DNA of 64,000 bases from Bordetella genomosp. 5 (GCF_002261475.1 NZ_NEVN01000001.1:1-64000), one strand, 5' to 3'; shown: positions 17,562-26,575, counted from the stretch's first letter. Notes: a model not told the origin generated them from the letters alone. Numbers and translations: made by a program.

Positions 17562-19169
17562 TCAAGGCATCACCACGCTGCGCAGATCCAGCACGTCGTC
17601 GGGCCGCTGGATCAGCTGGATGCCGTCCTTGACGCCCCACGACATCGGCTGCTGGTGCAGCGGCAGGTAGCCCCAGTCCTTGCGGACGAGTTCGAAGGCT
17701 TCCTTGATCATGGCATTGCGCTTGGCCTGGTCGGTTTCGGTGCCGACCTTGGTCGTGAGCTCGTCGACCTGCTTGTTGCAGTAGCCGCCGAGGTTGAACT
17801 GCCCCGCCGCGGTCTTGGAATCGCGGCAGGCGGCCAGGTTGAGCAGCGCGTTGTGCGCGTCGATCGAGCTCGGTGTCCAGCCCAGCATGTACATGCTGGT
17901 CTGATTGCCGGCCTGCAGCAGGATCTTGCCGAAGTACTTGGACTTGGTCTGCGCCAACAGGTTGATCTTGATCCCCACGCGCGCCAGCATGCCGGCCACG
18001 GCCTGGCACACCTTTTCGTCGTTCACGTAGCGATCGTTCGGGCAATCGAGCGTCACGGTGAAGCCCTTGGGATAGCCGGCATCGGCAAGCAGCTTCTTGG
18101 CGCGTTCGACGTCGGGCTTGAACGGGGTGCCGTAGGAGTCGTCGTAGCCGTTGATGGCGGTGGCCACCAGCGAGCCCAGCGGCTTGGCCGCGCCGCGCAT
18201 GATCTTGTCGTTGATCGCCTTGGTGTCCACGGCCAGCACGACGGCCTCGCGCACGCGCACATCCTTGAACGGGTTCTTGCCCTTCACGTCGGAGAAGAGC
18301 AGTTCGTCGCGGGATTGGTCCATGCCGATGAAGATGGCACGGGCCTCGGGCGCGGTCAGCGGCTTCACGCCGGGCGCGTCATCGAGGCGCTTCCAGTCCT
18401 GCACCGGCACCGGCTGCACGATGTCCATCTCGCCGGAGATCAGCGCGGCCACGCGGGTGGCTTCCTGCGTGATCGGCTGGAACACGACCTCGGTGACATT
18501 GCTCTTGATGTTCTTGTTCCAGTACCCGTCGTAGCGCTTGAGCACGGTCTTCACGTCGGGCTGGCGCTCGGTCAGCATGAACGGGCCGGTGCCGTTGGCG
18601 TGCAGGTTGGCGTAGTTGCCCTGGTTGTCGCCCTTGACGTTGGTGGCTTCGGTGGTCTTGTTCTTCTCGGCCCAGGCCTTGCTCATGATGTAGAGGAAGG
18701 TCCACTCGCGCGGCAGGATCGGATTGGGCGTGGGCGTGATCACCTCGATCGTGTGGTCGTCGACCTTGCGGATCTCGGAGGCCTTGGCGCCGTAGCCCTT
18801 CATGTCGGAGCCCGGCGTGAGGCTGCGCTTCCAGGAGAAGATCACATCGTCGGCGGTGAAGGGCGAGCCGTCGTGGAACGTGACGCCCTTGCGCAGCTTG
18901 AACACCCACTTGGTGGGCTCCGGATTTTCCCAGCTCTCGGCCAGCAGCGGCACCAGCTTGAGGTTGCCGTCGTAGCCCGCCAGCGTTTCGTAGATGTTGC
19001 CCTGGAAGCCGAGCGTGAACGTCTCGTTCAGCGCCATCGGATCCATCGAGGTGGCATCGCCCTGGTATGACCAGCGCAGCGTCTTGGCCTCGGCCGTGAA
19101 TGCCACGCCCGCGCAGGCGCACATGGCCACGGCGAGCGCCGTCTGCTTCAGATTGAGTTTGATACGCAT
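17562..19169 (-). CDS. Peptide ABC transporter substrate-binding protein (SBP_bac_5)
   Basis: A periplasmic binding protein of 535 residues with a Sec signal peptide (MRIKLNLKQT, hydrophobic core, cleavage after TAEA-K near residue 28). It has the family-5 features LRWSYQGDATSMDPM, the Y-x-x-L-x-x segment NIYETLAGYDG and GVTFHDGSPFTADDVIFSW. I start it at the ATG at 19169. The longer open frame upstream is Arg-rich and not protein-like. It is the first gene of the four-gene operon. The ligand (di- or oligopeptide, possibly cell-wall peptide) is not determined by sequence. Confidence 0.93.
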   Translation of the reverse strand: MRIKLNLKQTALAVAMCACAGVAFTAEAKTLRWSYQGDATSMDPMALNETFTLGFQGNIYETLAGYDGNLKLVPLLAESWENPEPTKWVFKLRKGVTFHDGSPFTADDVIFSWKRSLTPGSDMKGYGAKASEIRKVDDHTIEVITPTPNPILPREWTFLYIMSKAWAEKNKTTEATNVKGDNQGNYANLHANGTGPFMLTERQPDVKTVLKRYDGYWNKNIKSNVTEVVFQPITQEATRVAALISGEMDIVQPVPVQDWKRLDDAPGVKPLTAPEARAIFIGMDQSRDELLFSDVKGKNPFKDVRVREAVVLAVDTKAINDKIMRGAAKPLGSLVATAINGYDDSYGTPFKPDVERAKKLLADAGYPKGFTVTLDCPNDRYVNDEKVCQAVAGMLARVGIKINLLAQTKSKYFGKILLQAGNQTSMYMLGWTPSSIDAHNALLNLAACRDSKTAAGQFNLGGYCNKQVDELTTKVGTETDQAKRNAMIKEAFELVRKDWGYLPLHQQPMSWGVKDGIQLIQRPDDVLDLRSVVMP

Positions 19170-19516
19170 AGCCCTTGAACTCCATGGCGCCGCGGTCTGC
19201 GGCTGAATTGAAAGACAGGCCCCGGCGGCGCGACGGCGCGGCCGGGCAAGGCGTACAGCTAGGGAGCAGGAAAGAAAAGGCGGGGGACGGGCAGCCAGGC
19301 GCCGGGCACGCCGCGGCAGGCGTCGCACGGGAAGACGCTCGCGGCGAGGCGAGCGGCGCGCCGCGTAAGGGCGTGCATGAATGATGCGCTGGACTTCGAC
19401 AACACGATAGACCAACCCCTTGAGACGCGAAGGATCCGTTGTCCTTCGGTATGTAGGCGCATCTTATCGATGCGCTCGTTTAAGCGTCAATCGTTTTGGA
19501 TTGGGGTTATCACGGG
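19170..19516. other. Intergenic region upstream of the peptide transporter operon
   Basis: About 350 bases without a convincing gene separate the GTPase gene end from the binding-protein start. A promoter candidate lies at its far end (listed separately), which would give a leader of nearly 290 bases. The leader is GC-rich with no recognised riboswitch. Confidence 0.5.
19463..19490 (-). promoter_or_regulatory. Candidate promoter of the peptide transporter operon
   Basis: On the minus strand TTGACG (19485-19490), a 16-base spacer and GATAAG (19463-19468) match the sigma-70 consensus at 5/6 and 4/6. It lies in the only AT-richer part of this intergenic region. Confidence 0.4.
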
Positions 19517-21016
19517 TTAGCGGGACGACGTGCCGCGTGCTTCATCCTGCATGAGCAGGCCGGCCAGCGCGGCGACGCATTGCTTGCGCCGTTCGTCATC
19601 GTCATGCCCCTGCGCCAACGCCGACCACTCGGGGCGGCTGCGCGCTTCTTTGAGCGGCGCGGGCAAGGGTGCGCGGCGCCAGTCGTCGTCGGTGGTGGCC
19701 TCGCCCGCCGTGTGGGCCTGCAATTGCAGCGGCGCACGCGCCGCGTGGCCACGGCGTTCGAGCGCCGCGATGAGCTGGCGCGCGCGCAGCGCGAGCAGAC
19801 GCAGCACGGGATCGTCGACGCTGAGTTCGCGGTAGCCGCGCACCTTGCCTGCCAGGCGCCGGCCATAGCGTTCGACGCCTTGCCACAGGCCGCCCGCGGC
19901 GGCGCCGATCAGGGTGCCGGTGCCCAGGCTCAGGCCGGCCGACAGCAGATCGACCGCTGCACCCGCCATGGCGCCGGCGGCCGCGCCCATGCTGACCTGC
20001 ACGCCCATGCTTTTGAGCGCTTGCGGGTGAAAGAGATCCAGCCCGAAGCGTTCGCCGCTGAGCGGGAGTTCGTCGGCGTGGTAATCGTCGGCGCGGAAGT
20101 TGTAGAGCGCGAGCAGTGCCGTCACGCAGGCCTGCTCGCGTTCGCGCACGCGGTCGCGCAGTTGCGCGGCGGTGGCGGCCAGGGTGGCGTCGTCGTTGGC
20201 GCTCGTGAGGTGCAGCGCGGCCACGTCCACCAGCAGTTCAGCGGCAAGCCGATACGCCGTGTCGCGCCGTGCCTGGCGGCCTTGCGCGAGTTGTTCGGCC
20301 AGGCGTTGCAGCATCGGCCCGTGCCGATCCAGCAGGACCGCGAGCCGCGCGTAGAGCTGCTGCTCGCCGTCGAGCGCGGGTGCCACGGTATCGAACTCGA
20401 GCACCGCATGCAGGCCCAGCCGCGCCATCGCATCGCGCCAGGCCTGTGCCCGATGTGCCGGCGCGTTGACGAAGTTCAGCACCGGCAGCAGCGGGCGGCC
20501 ACAGGCGGCCAGCAGTGCGAGTTCGTCGCGATGCTTGGCGAGCACCGGGTCGCGCGCATCGATCACGTACAGCGCGGCGTCGCAGTCGAGCAGCTTGGCC
20601 AACACCCGGGCCTCTTGTTCGAAGCGGCGATGCGCTTCGGGCGAAGCCAGAAAGCGCCGGATCCGCGCCGGGCCATCGAGCCGCTCGCGGGTGGCCTGCT
20701 CGGACGCCGTCGACGGATCCTGCGTGGCGTGAGCCGCGCCGTCGTCCTGCGCTGTCGGGCGCGTCGATCCGGGTGCGGGCGCGGCAAGCTGCTCCACATA
20801 CTCGAGCAACGCGATGCTGTCTTCCATGCCGGGCGTGTCGAACCACTCGAGCGCGCCACCTCCGGTCACGCTGAGGCGCGCGCCCTCGACATGCCGGGTC
20901 GTGCCGGGCTGATCGGCGACCTCGCCGAATCGGGGGTCGCGCGTGAGCGTACGCAGCAGGGAGGTCTTGCCGGTGTTGGTGTGGCCGACCACGGCGATAC
21001 GCAGGGTGTCAGTCAT
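19517..21016 (-). CDS. GTPase with DUF3482 domain and glycine-zipper membrane region
   Basis: A 499-residue protein. The Era/TrmE-like GTPase domain has G1 GHTNTGKTS (11-19), a G2-type threonine in DQPGTTRH and G3 DTPG (60-63). The G4 position reads NFVN (181-184) instead of NKxD, so base specificity may differ. After a helical region, residues about 338-380 form a glycine-zipper hydrophobic stretch (MGAAAGAMAGAAV, GTGTLIGAAAGG) likely to insert in or touch the membrane. This matches the DUF3482 family. It overlaps the DUF2868 gene by 8 bases, so the two are translationally coupled. The biological role is unknown. Confidence 0.85.
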   Translation of the reverse strand: MTDTLRIAVVGHTNTGKTSLLRTLTRDPRFGEVADQPGTTRHVEGARLSVTGGGALEWFDTPGMEDSIALLEYVEQLAAPAPGSTRPTAQDDGAAHATQDPSTASEQATRERLDGPARIRRFLASPEAHRRFEQEARVLAKLLDCDAALYVIDARDPVLAKHRDELALLAACGRPLLPVLNFVNAPAHRAQAWRDAMARLGLHAVLEFDTVAPALDGEQQLYARLAVLLDRHGPMLQRLAEQLAQGRQARRDTAYRLAAELLVDVAALHLTSANDDATLAATAAQLRDRVREREQACVTALLALYNFRADDYHADELPLSGERFGLDLFHPQALKSMGVQVSMGAAAGAMAGAAVDLLSAGLSLGTGTLIGAAAGGLWQGVERYGRRLAGKVRGYRELSVDDPVLRLLALRARQLIAALERRGHAARAPLQLQAHTAGEATTDDDWRRAPLPAPLKEARSRPEWSALAQGHDDDERRKQCVAALAGLLMQDEARGTSSR

Positions 21017-22463
21017 GGCCCGTCTCCAGCCAGCGGATCGCGGCCTCGGTGTGCTGATGCAATGCCTGTTCCGGCAGCCCGGCCGCGTCGAGGCGCTCCT
21101 GCCATTGCCGGCGCCGCGTCTGCAACAGCTCCCGCGCTTCGTCGGTGGCGGGCGAGACCAGCAGGACGCGGGTCTGGCCGGCGTGCGCGGAGAGCGCGGC
21201 GATCAGCGCAAGCGTGCCTCGGTCGGGCGTCTGCCGGACATCGCAGGCCAGCAGCAGCCGCGGCGCGGGCGTCGTGGCCAGCGCGTCGAGGAGCGCATTG
21301 CGCTGTTCACGGTCATCGAGCATGCCGGCGTCGTAATGCGCGGCCTCGTTGGCGCTTGCGAGCGCGGGAGGCCAGGCGATGTCGTCCGGCAGCTCGAGCG
21401 CCGCGAGCACCGGGCGCTGGCCCAGGTCGGGCAGGCTTTGCCGCACGGTGACGCGAGGCGAATGCAGGGGATCCGCCGGGCGATCGATGCCGGTGTGCTG
21501 CGCCGGCGGCTCCAGCCGGTCGCGCAGGGCCGCGTAGCCGGGCAGATCCGGGTCGATGCGCAGCCGCGCCGCGCGGCGCAGGCACATGCCCAGGCAGAGC
21601 GCGGCGGCGAGCAGGCGCGGCAGCACGCCATAGCAGACCACCATGCCGATCAGCCAGATGGACCATTGCGTCTGCGCGATCGCGGGCAAGGCGGTGGTGC
21701 CGTCGCTCGCGGCCACGAACGCCGGGTCGGGCAAGGCGAAGCCCAGGGCCGCCGGAAACCAGCCGAGCAGCGCCGTGAGCTGCACGAAGGCCTGCGGATC
21801 GAGCAAGGTGGTGGCCCAGACGAAGCGATAGCTCTGCGTCGACAGGATCGTGAGCAGCGTGGCGAGCGCGGCCAGCATGGCGGCCAGCCACAGCAGATGG
21901 CTCACGGCGCCGAACAGCCACCGCAGCACGCCCGCGCGGCCGAGCAGGTTGAGCAGCGCTTGGGGAATCAAGGCGGCATCCGGACCGCGCGCGACGCGGC
22001 GCGTGGCCCACATCCAGATCCGGCCCAGGCCGGTCGCGCCCTTGGGCAAGGGCAGCAGCATGCCGACCAGCCACAGCAGGAACATGATGCCGTGCAGGCC
22101 CAGCAGGGCGCCCAGCGCCCACAGCACGTTGACCGGGCGGCTGCCGTCGCCGAGCGCGCCGGCAGCGGTGGCCGCGCCTGCGCCCAGCACGAGCAATGTC
22201 AGCACCAGAAATGCGAGCGACGCCGATTGGCGCCAGCGGGCCAGCAGCGTGTCCAGCCCTTCCCGGCGGCCCAGCAGCGCGGCGCGCGTCAGGATCCGGT
22301 CGGACAGCGTGGGCGCCTTGCGCGCCACCCGCACGGCGCTGGCGTCTTCGAGCGGGCCCCAGTGTTCTTCGCGCAGCCGGATGGCTTCGGCCAGCCAATA
22401 GTGGCCGAGGGTCGGGCGCGTGGTGCGATCGGAGGCGGCGGGCGCCGCGGCGTCAGCCGGCAC
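21009..22463 (-). CDS. DUF2868 integral membrane protein
   Basis: A 484-residue inner-membrane protein. The N-terminal cytoplasmic part contains HYWLAEAIRLREEHWGPLED. It has about four transmembrane segments (around 84-106, 113-137, 190-215 and 275-305), then a soluble C-terminal domain of about 170 residues. This is the usual partner of the DUF3482 GTPase, with which it overlaps (stop and start share 8 bases). It also overlaps the upstream DUF1232 gene by 11 bases. No enzymatic motif is visible. By context it is probably the membrane receptor or effector of the GTPase. That is inference. Confidence 0.85.
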   Translation of the reverse strand: MPADAAAPAASDRTTRPTLGHYWLAEAIRLREEHWGPLEDASAVRVARKAPTLSDRILTRAALLGRREGLDTLLARWRQSASLAFLVLTLLVLGAGAATAAGALGDGSRPVNVLWALGALLGLHGIMFLLWLVGMLLPLPKGATGLGRIWMWATRRVARGPDAALIPQALLNLLGRAGVLRWLFGAVSHLLWLAAMLAALATLLTILSTQSYRFVWATTLLDPQAFVQLTALLGWFPAALGFALPDPAFVAASDGTTALPAIAQTQWSIWLIGMVVCYGVLPRLLAAALCLGMCLRRAARLRIDPDLPGYAALRDRLEPPAQHTGIDRPADPLHSPRVTVRQSLPDLGQRPVLAALELPDDIAWPPALASANEAAHYDAGMLDDREQRNALLDALATTPAPRLLLACDVRQTPDRGTLALIAALSAHAGQTRVLLVSPATDEARELLQTRRRQWQERLDAAGLPEQALHQHTEAAIRWLETGHD

Positions 22464-22821
22464 GATGGTCGGATTCCGCCGGACCGAACCATGCCGCGAG
22501 GCGCTCGCGGGCCTGTTGCTTGACGCTGTCGTCGATGGTGAAGGCCACGGTGGCGAGCGCCGCCGTCATCACGCTCAGATCGTCGGTGTAACCAATGAGC
22601 GGCGCGAGATCGGGAATCGCGTCCAGCGGCAGAATGAAGTAGCCGAGCGCGCCATAGATCACGCGGCGTGCCCACTTGGGCGTGGCGGGGTTCTGCAGCG
22701 CGTAGTAGAGCCACAGGGATTTTTCGAGTGCCTGCCGGCCCGCCTTGGTGGCGTGACCGCCAAGCTTGCGCCAGAAGCGCTGCTCGGAATAGGCGTTTTC
22801 GTAGCTTGCGTCCAGTGCCAT
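22453..22821 (-). CDS. DUF1232 (YkvA-like) small membrane protein
   Basis: A 122-residue protein with the DUF1232 signature around residues 54-90: ARRVIYGALGYFILPLDAIPD, followed by the GYTDD motif and a hydrophobic stretch. Members are small membrane or membrane-associated proteins of unknown function. It is the first gene of a three-gene operon: its 3' end overlaps the DUF2868 gene by 11 bases. The hydrophilic N-terminus (about 50 residues) is Lys/Arg/Tyr-rich and likely cytoplasmic. Confidence 0.85.
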   Translation of the reverse strand: MALDASYENAYSEQRFWRKLGGHATKAGRQALEKSLWLYYALQNPATPKWARRVIYGALGYFILPLDAIPDLAPLIGYTDDLSVMTAALATVAFTIDDSVKQQARERLAAWFGPAESDHRAG

Positions 22822-23054
22822 GTCGTCTCCCGGTGAGATAAGAGGTCGCGTCCACGCGGCGCGCCGGGGGATATTCCATTGTAGGGCAAGGCCCGGTCCC
22901 GAACGGCACGGGTACGCGTCGGCGCGGCGGGCGATCGCGGCGTGCCGACGGCGCGCGTCCGGTGGCGTCCGTATAAGATTCCGGGTCTTCCGACCTGGCC
23001 CGGGCCCTTCCGGCCGGACCGCTTTCTCACCCCATACGAGACTCGCCCATCACA

Positions 23055-24005
23055 ATGACCGTTACCGTCGACCGCGGTTCCCAGGATCTGCCTCGCGCGC
23101 TCGCGTTTGCCTGCGCGCTGGCGAGCGTGTTGTTCATCGGGCTGAACAACACGGTGTACCTGCGTCATGCGCTGCCGCCCGTCGACACGGTGCGTGCGCT
23201 GGCCTCCGCGCCGGGGTCGATCGTGCTGTCGGCGATCATCGTGTGGTGGACGGCGCATCGCTGGCTGGCCGCGCGCGGCTATCCCCCCATCGCCGCGGCC
23301 GTGGCGCTGCCCGTGTTCCTGGTCTTTCAGGTGCTCGCGATCATTCTGATGGCGTTGGCGGCGACGTTCGTGTTTTACACGGTCGATGCGGTGACGGCGA
23401 TGTTGCGCGTGGTAGCGCTGCAGGGCGCGCTATCCCAGGTCGGTTGGTTCATCGTGATCTCCAAGCTGCAGGACTTGCTGCTGACGTGTGGGCTCGGCTG
23501 GCTGGCCACGCGTGCCACCCTCTTCCTGAGCGTGCGGCGCGCCGCGGTGCGCGCCCCGCTGCCCTGGAGACTGGATCGCGGCACGATCATCGCCGTGGCC
23601 GTGGGCACGCTGTACTTCTGGGAGACCTTCCTGGACGCGATGAACTTCGCCAACCTCGGCCTGCTCGATCAGACGCTGGCCGCCGCGATCCTCGACATGG
23701 TCGTGCAGCCGCTCATCTCCGCAGGCGTTGCCGCGCTCATCCTGCGCAAGCTGGTGCCGTTTGCCACGCGCGGCCTGACGGTGGGCAGCGCCTTCGGTCT
23801 GGGCAGTGCGATCGCGTGGCTGCTGTCAGGCAGCCTGGTGCTGCTGTTGGCGGCCGCGCTCTGGCTGTTGCCGGTCGGAGGTTCGCTGCAGGTGATCGGG
23901 CTGGTCCTGGCCAATCCGTGGCCGATGACGATCGTCTATGCGGCGTTGATGGGGCTGGCGACGCTGGGGCTGGGCATTCTGTTTCTCAAGCCCCGGCGGG
24001 TCTGA
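23055..24005 (+). CDS. Multi-pass membrane protein of unknown function
   Basis: A 316-residue, very hydrophobic protein with about eight to nine predicted transmembrane segments and few charged residues (for example ALAFACALASVLFIGLNNTV near the start and GSLVLLLAAALWLLPVGG late). I do not recognise the family. It is divergent from the DUF1232/DUF2868/GTPase operon, with about 230 bases between, and converges with the AraC gene. The sequence FVFYTVDAVTAMLRVV and a conserved-looking WETFLDAMNFANLG loop may help identify it. It is a real gene by length and membrane pattern. Confidence 0.75.
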   Translation: MTVTVDRGSQDLPRALAFACALASVLFIGLNNTVYLRHALPPVDTVRALASAPGSIVLSAIIVWWTAHRWLAARGYPPIAAAVALPVFLVFQVLAIILMALAATFVFYTVDAVTAMLRVVALQGALSQVGWFIVISKLQDLLLTCGLGWLATRATLFLSVRRAAVRAPLPWRLDRGTIIAVAVGTLYFWETFLDAMNFANLGLLDQTLAAAILDMVVQPLISAGVAALILRKLVPFATRGLTVGSAFGLGSAIAWLLSGSLVLLLAAALWLLPVGGSLQVIGLVLANPWPMTIVYAALMGLATLGLGILFLKPRRV

Positions 24006-24035
24006 CGCGGGCCGCCCGGCGTCGCGCCGGGCCGT

Positions 24036-24926
24036 TCAGCCGGTGGTTTTCAGACGCCGATACTGGCCGGGCGTGACGCCCAGGCTCAGCCGAAACGCGC
24101 GGCTCAAGTGGCTGGCGTTGCCGAATCCGGCCGACTGAGCCACGCTTTCGAGGTCGCCCGCGCGGCCGGTTTCGAGCAGCTCGCGCGCCCGCGCGAGCCG
24201 GCGCTGATGAACCCAGGCATGAGGCGTGGTGCCGAACGACACCGCGAACATGCGAGCAAAGTGATAGGTCGAGAGCGCGGCGATGCCGGCCAGTTGATCG
24301 AGCGTGAGCGGCTCGGCCAGGTGTGCTTCGATGTGATCGCGTACCCGACGCCGCACGGCGGGCGCGAGGCCGCCTCGCAACGGGGCCGCGGCGCGGGCGG
24401 TATGGGGCAGCAACTGATGCAGCACGTCTTCGGCGGCGCTGCTTGCGGCGAGCCGATCGGCCGGCGCATCCCAATGGCGGGTCAGCAAGGTGGCGCAGGC
24501 CTGCGCCAGCTCCGGCGCATCGATGTAGGTGCGGTCACGCAGCTCGAGCGTGCGGGGATCGCGATCCAGCCGCAGCACGGCCTCGCTCGCGAGCCGCTCC
24601 GGCGCGATGTACAGATGCAGAAAGTGCACCTGGTCGTTCATGTTCCACAAGGAATAGTGCTCGGAGGGCAGCACGCAGAACTTGCCCGCGCCGCCGAAGC
24701 CGGGGCCGCCCACCCGAAACGACTTGTCGCCGCCTTGCAGATAGAGCGACACGGTGTGGTGCCCCGGCGCGTCGTAGGCGATGACCTCATGGCCGTCGCG
24801 GCCCCAGATCGCCGCGGCCAGTCCCGCGCCCAGGTCGGTGGCACGGACGAGCCGGGCTCCCGTGCGCTGGGCCAGGGTGCCGAAAACCTTGAAATGGGAC
24901 AGGCTCTGAGCCGGACTGCCGTTCAT
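24036..24926 (-). CDS. AraC-family transcriptional regulator
   Basis: A 296-residue regulator with a cupin-like N-terminal sensing half and a C-terminal pair of helix-turn-helix motifs (about 195-293). The first lies around LTLDQLAGIAALSTYHFARMF, shown in part. The second contains VAQSAGFGNASHLSRAFR and the terminal GVTPGQYRR signature. It is divergent from an EamA-type exporter with 161 bases between, so it probably controls that gene in response to a small molecule. The ligand is unknown. The layout repeats the LysR/exporter pair at 5.2-7.1 kb with a different regulator class. Confidence 0.9.
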   Translation of the reverse strand: MNGSPAQSLSHFKVFGTLAQRTGARLVRATDLGAGLAAAIWGRDGHEVIAYDAPGHHTVSLYLQGGDKSFRVGGPGFGGAGKFCVLPSEHYSLWNMNDQVHFLHLYIAPERLASEAVLRLDRDPRTLELRDRTYIDAPELAQACATLLTRHWDAPADRLAASSAAEDVLHQLLPHTARAAAPLRGGLAPAVRRRVRDHIEAHLAEPLTLDQLAGIAALSTYHFARMFAVSFGTTPHAWVHQRRLARARELLETGRAGDLESVAQSAGFGNASHLSRAFRLSLGVTPGQYRRLKTTG

Positions 24927-25087
24927 GATGGCCCTATGCTAGCCCGGCCGACCGCGCTGCGCGCGTGGACGCCGCCAGTCTGGCCGAAAAAGCGCAAGAT
25001 TCGGCAATTCCGGGCCGGTGCTCAGGCGCAGACTCCCGTCTTCCGCGGCCGATGCCGTGACCCCGCCCGCGCCCCGCGCTCCTCGCC

Positions 25088-25981
25088 ATGAACGCCTCGC
25101 TCTATCTCCTCACCGTCCTCATCTGGGGCACGACCTGGATCGCCATCAAGCTGCAGCTGGGGGAGGTCGCGATCCCCGTCTCGGTGTTCTATCGCTTTGC
25201 GCTCGCCGGCCTGTTGCTGTGGGGCGCCCTGGTCGTGATGGGCAAGCTGCAGCGGCTCGACCGCCGCGGCCATCTGCTGTGTCTCGGCCAGGGGCTGTGC
25301 CTCTTCTGCCTGAACTTCCTGTGTTTCTACACCGCGACCCAATGGATCCCGAGCGGACTGATCTCCGTGGTGTTTTCGGCGGCGACGATCTGGAACGCGA
25401 TCAATGCGCGGATCTGGTTCGGTACGCCGATCTCGTCGCGCGTGGTGCTGGGCGGCGTCTTCGGTCTGGCGGGCCTGCTGCTGCTCTTCTGGCCCGAGCT
25501 CGCCACCCGCGAGGCCAGCCACGAAACCTGGCTGGGCCTGGGCCTCGCGCTGCTCGGCACGCTGTGTTTCTCGACCGGCAATATGTTGTCGAGCGCGCAA
25601 CAGCGCATCGGCATCCGGCCGCTGACCGGCAACGCCTACGGCATGCTCTACGGATCGGCGCTGTTGCTGGCGGGCTGCGTGGCGAGCGGCCAGTCGTTCG
25701 CCTTCGACACCTCGCTGACCTACGTGGGCGCCCTGCTGTATCTCGCCGTCATCGGTTCGGTGGTGGGCTTTACGGCGTATCTCACGCTGGTGGGCCGCAT
25801 GGGGCCGGCGCGCGCGGCCTACTGCACCGTGCTGTTCCCGGTGGTGGCACTGACCATCTCGAGCTTCGTCGAAGGCTATCAATGGACCGCCACCAGCCTG
25901 TGCGGCCTCGCCCTGGTCATGGGCGGCAACGTGCTCGTGTTCGCCCGCCTGCCGCGCCGGCGCGCGGCGCAGGCGGCCTGA
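25088..25981 (+). CDS. EamA-family (DMT) metabolite exporter
   Basis: A 297-residue inner-membrane transporter with ten hydrophobic segments in two EamA repeats. It opens with SLYLLTVLIWGTTWIAIKLQ, the typical TM1 motif with the conserved WGTTW, and the second repeat has TSLTYVGALLYLAVIGSVVG. It likely exports an amino acid, nucleoside or related metabolite; the substrate is not evident. It is divergent from the AraC-type regulator. Only about 30-35 percent of positions look shared with the other EamA protein in this window by eye, so it is a paralogue and not a recent duplicate. Confidence 0.88.
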   Translation: MNASLYLLTVLIWGTTWIAIKLQLGEVAIPVSVFYRFALAGLLLWGALVVMGKLQRLDRRGHLLCLGQGLCLFCLNFLCFYTATQWIPSGLISVVFSAATIWNAINARIWFGTPISSRVVLGGVFGLAGLLLLFWPELATREASHETWLGLGLALLGTLCFSTGNMLSSAQQRIGIRPLTGNAYGMLYGSALLLAGCVASGQSFAFDTSLTYVGALLYLAVIGSVVGFTAYLTLVGRMGPARAAYCTVLFPVVALTISSFVEGYQWTATSLCGLALVMGGNVLVFARLPRRRAAQAA

Positions 25982-26098
25982 CATCGCGCTGCACACCGAC
26001 ACGCCGGATGCATGGCGACGCCAAGTGCGGATCTGATGCATGACGCTGTGTCTGAGCGCGCGCCACGGACACCGCCAGGCGTGCGTCCGCGCGCCAAA

Positions 26099-26133
26099 GC
26101 AAAAAGCCCGGACGCTTGCGCGACCGGGCTTTT
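26099..26133 (-). terminator. Terminator after tRNA-Asn
   Basis: AAAAGCCCGG...CCGGGCTTTTT on the minus strand, with an inner GCG/CGC pairing, ends in a T-run 10 bases beyond the tRNA CCA end. It is symmetric and may also work on the plus strand. Confidence 0.8.
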
Positions 26134-26142
26134 CTTGAATCT

Positions 26143-26218
26143 TGGCTCCCCGAGCTGGGCTCGAACCAGCGACCTGCGGATTAACAGTCCGTCGCTCTAC
26201 CGACTGAGCTATCGGGGA
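26143..26218 (-). tRNA. tRNA-Asn (anticodon GTT)
   Basis: The 76-base cloverleaf has acceptor stem TCCCCGA/TCGGGGA, D-arm TAGCTCAGTCGGTAGAGC, anticodon loop CTGTTAATC with GTT, T-arm GGTTCGAGCC and an encoded CCA end. Discriminator base G is as expected for tRNA-Asn. Confidence 0.96.
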
Positions 26219-26418
26219 ACAGGTAGAGGGCCGCAATTATGCACGATTTTTTGACTTTGTGCAGAAGAGCCCCCTAGCCGGCTTCGCCGACCGCAAAATC
26301 GCCTGGGCGCTGCGCCACGGCCGCGGGATTTCAGGCGTAGTCGTGGCGCGCATTCGAATCGGGATGGTTTGGGAGTGAGGTGCACCGCGGAGGGCGGGCT
26401 GGCCGGGCGGCTGGAGAG

Positions 26419-26494
26419 TGGTGCCGGTGAAAGGAATCGAACCCTCGACCTTCTCATTACAAGTGAGCTGCTCTACCAACTGAGCTACACCGGC
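26419..26494 (-). tRNA. tRNA-Thr (anticodon TGT)
   Basis: The 76-base cloverleaf has acceptor stem GCCGGTG/CACCGGC, D-arm TAGCTCAGTTGGTAGAGC, anticodon loop CTTGTAAT with TGT, T-arm GGGTTCGATTCC and an encoded CCA end. It lies about 200 bases upstream of tRNA-Asn on the same strand and is probably in the same transcript. Confidence 0.96.
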
Positions 26495-26550
26495 ACGCGC
26501 GCTGCCGCCGGGAGGGGCGGCGCGAAGGGACTGTATTGTACGTAAAGATG

Positions 26551-26570
26551 CGCGAGCCTTGCGGCTCGCG
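26551..26570 (-). terminator. Hairpin after sspB
   Basis: CGCGAGCC-GCAA-GGCTCGCG is a perfect 8-bp stem with a stable tetraloop, lying 6 bases past the sspB stop. Only a weak U-content follows (CATCTTTACG). Confidence 0.55.
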
Positions 26571-26575
26571 CGGTC

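Noticed and set aside
26012-26254. A small plus-strand protein across the tRNA-Asn gene
   Set aside because: It lies over a certain tRNA and its terminator. Such frames are common annotation artefacts over tRNA genes.
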